Shown here: piece after piece, positions 5,748 to 5,752 of the stretch
Layout: each line of letters begins with the position of its first letter
Numbering within the stretch: position 1 is the stretch's first letter
Made by a program: the position numbers and the translations under genes
The notes under the pieces: model-generated
Seen by the model: the letters and a program-made list of their open reading frames with translations, nothing else
Databases searched by the model: none
What the model was told of the DNA's origin: nothing
Assembly (NCBI GenBank): GCA_010030605.1
Contig: RHCK01000118.1
Location: 1-5,752, forward strand
Source: Acidimicrobiia bacterium
GTDB lineage: Bacteria; Actinomycetota; Acidimicrobiia; Acidimicrobiales; Ilumatobacteraceae
Direction: 5' to 3'
Length of the DNA: 5,752 nucleotides

Positions 5748-5752
5748 GGCGT
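5498..5752 (+). CDS. N-terminal part of a class I SAM-dependent methyltransferase, running off the right edge
   Basis: Reading from GTG 5498 gives 85 codons in frame to the last base: MSNVPGSEVSERWVEWRRTV, then YDQRWESMAARGENVHGEAD (25-44) and VLDAGCGTGRLAVELERR (68-85). D-A-G-C-G-T-G (70-76) is motif I, the glycine-rich SAM-binding loop. The YDxRW...GENVHGEAD lead is typical of small actinobacterial methyltransferases of about 200-220 residues. The next element expected is the acidic-loop strand, and that element opens the minus-strand half at 5463. GTG 5507 and GTG 5564 are alternative starts. I prefer 5498 because it keeps the RWVEWRR helix; an in-frame stop at 5471-5473 limits the frame upstream. 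I see no Shine-Dalgarno sequence or clear -10. Whether the gene is complete beyond the window cannot be told. Confidence 0.75.
   Translation, partial: MSNVPGSEVSERWVEWRRTVDLVKYDQRWESMAARGENVHGEADAVTRLIERHVVDRVGADGPRVCHVLDAGCGTGRLAVELERR

Overview
The window reads as a GC-rich chromosomal segment from an actinomycete-type bacterium. The lineage is inferred from GC- and GTCGA-rich coding DNA, frequent GTG starts, a candidate leaderless promoter, and a pair of acyl-CoA enzymes of the kind actinobacteria carry. Acidimicrobiia is a possible home but cannot be fixed from sequence alone. There is no CRISPR array, tRNA, rRNA or insertion sequence, and no gap over 300 bases without a gene.

Positions 1-3297 hold a minus-strand row that is probably one transcription unit. 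In transcription order it contains a LOG-family phosphoribohydrolase, a beta-lactamase-fold serine hydrolase (4-nt GTGA overlap), a UPF0104/YbhN-type multi-pass membrane protein (57-nt gap, clear ribosome binding site) and the start of a MaoC-type hydratase (10-nt gap), which leaves the window at position 1. A divergent intergenic region of about 117 bp separates this row from a plus-strand acyl-CoA dehydrogenase of 541-552 residues. That enzyme has an N-terminal extension of about 125 residues, typical of (2S)-methylsuccinyl-CoA dehydrogenase. Together with the MaoC protein, whose sequence resembles the small hydratase found beside such dehydrogenases in actinobacteria, this suggests a fragment of the ethylmalonyl-CoA pathway of acetyl-CoA assimilation. 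The other diagnostic genes (crotonyl-CoA carboxylase/reductase, ethylmalonyl-CoA mutase, malyl-CoA lyase) are not in the window.

Positions 5041-5752 are the oddest part. A class I SAM-dependent methyltransferase is cut in two between its glycine-rich SAM loop and the following acidic-loop strand. The C-terminal half lies on the minus strand, abutting the dehydrogenase stop to stop. The N-terminal half lies on the plus strand and runs off the right end. The halves are complementary and together would make one protein of roughly 220-230 residues. This fits either a real small inversion or a fold-back (inverted chimera) artefact of amplification or assembly, and the bases just past 5752 would decide. 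I see no convincing new biological system. The split methyltransferase is the item most worth checking.
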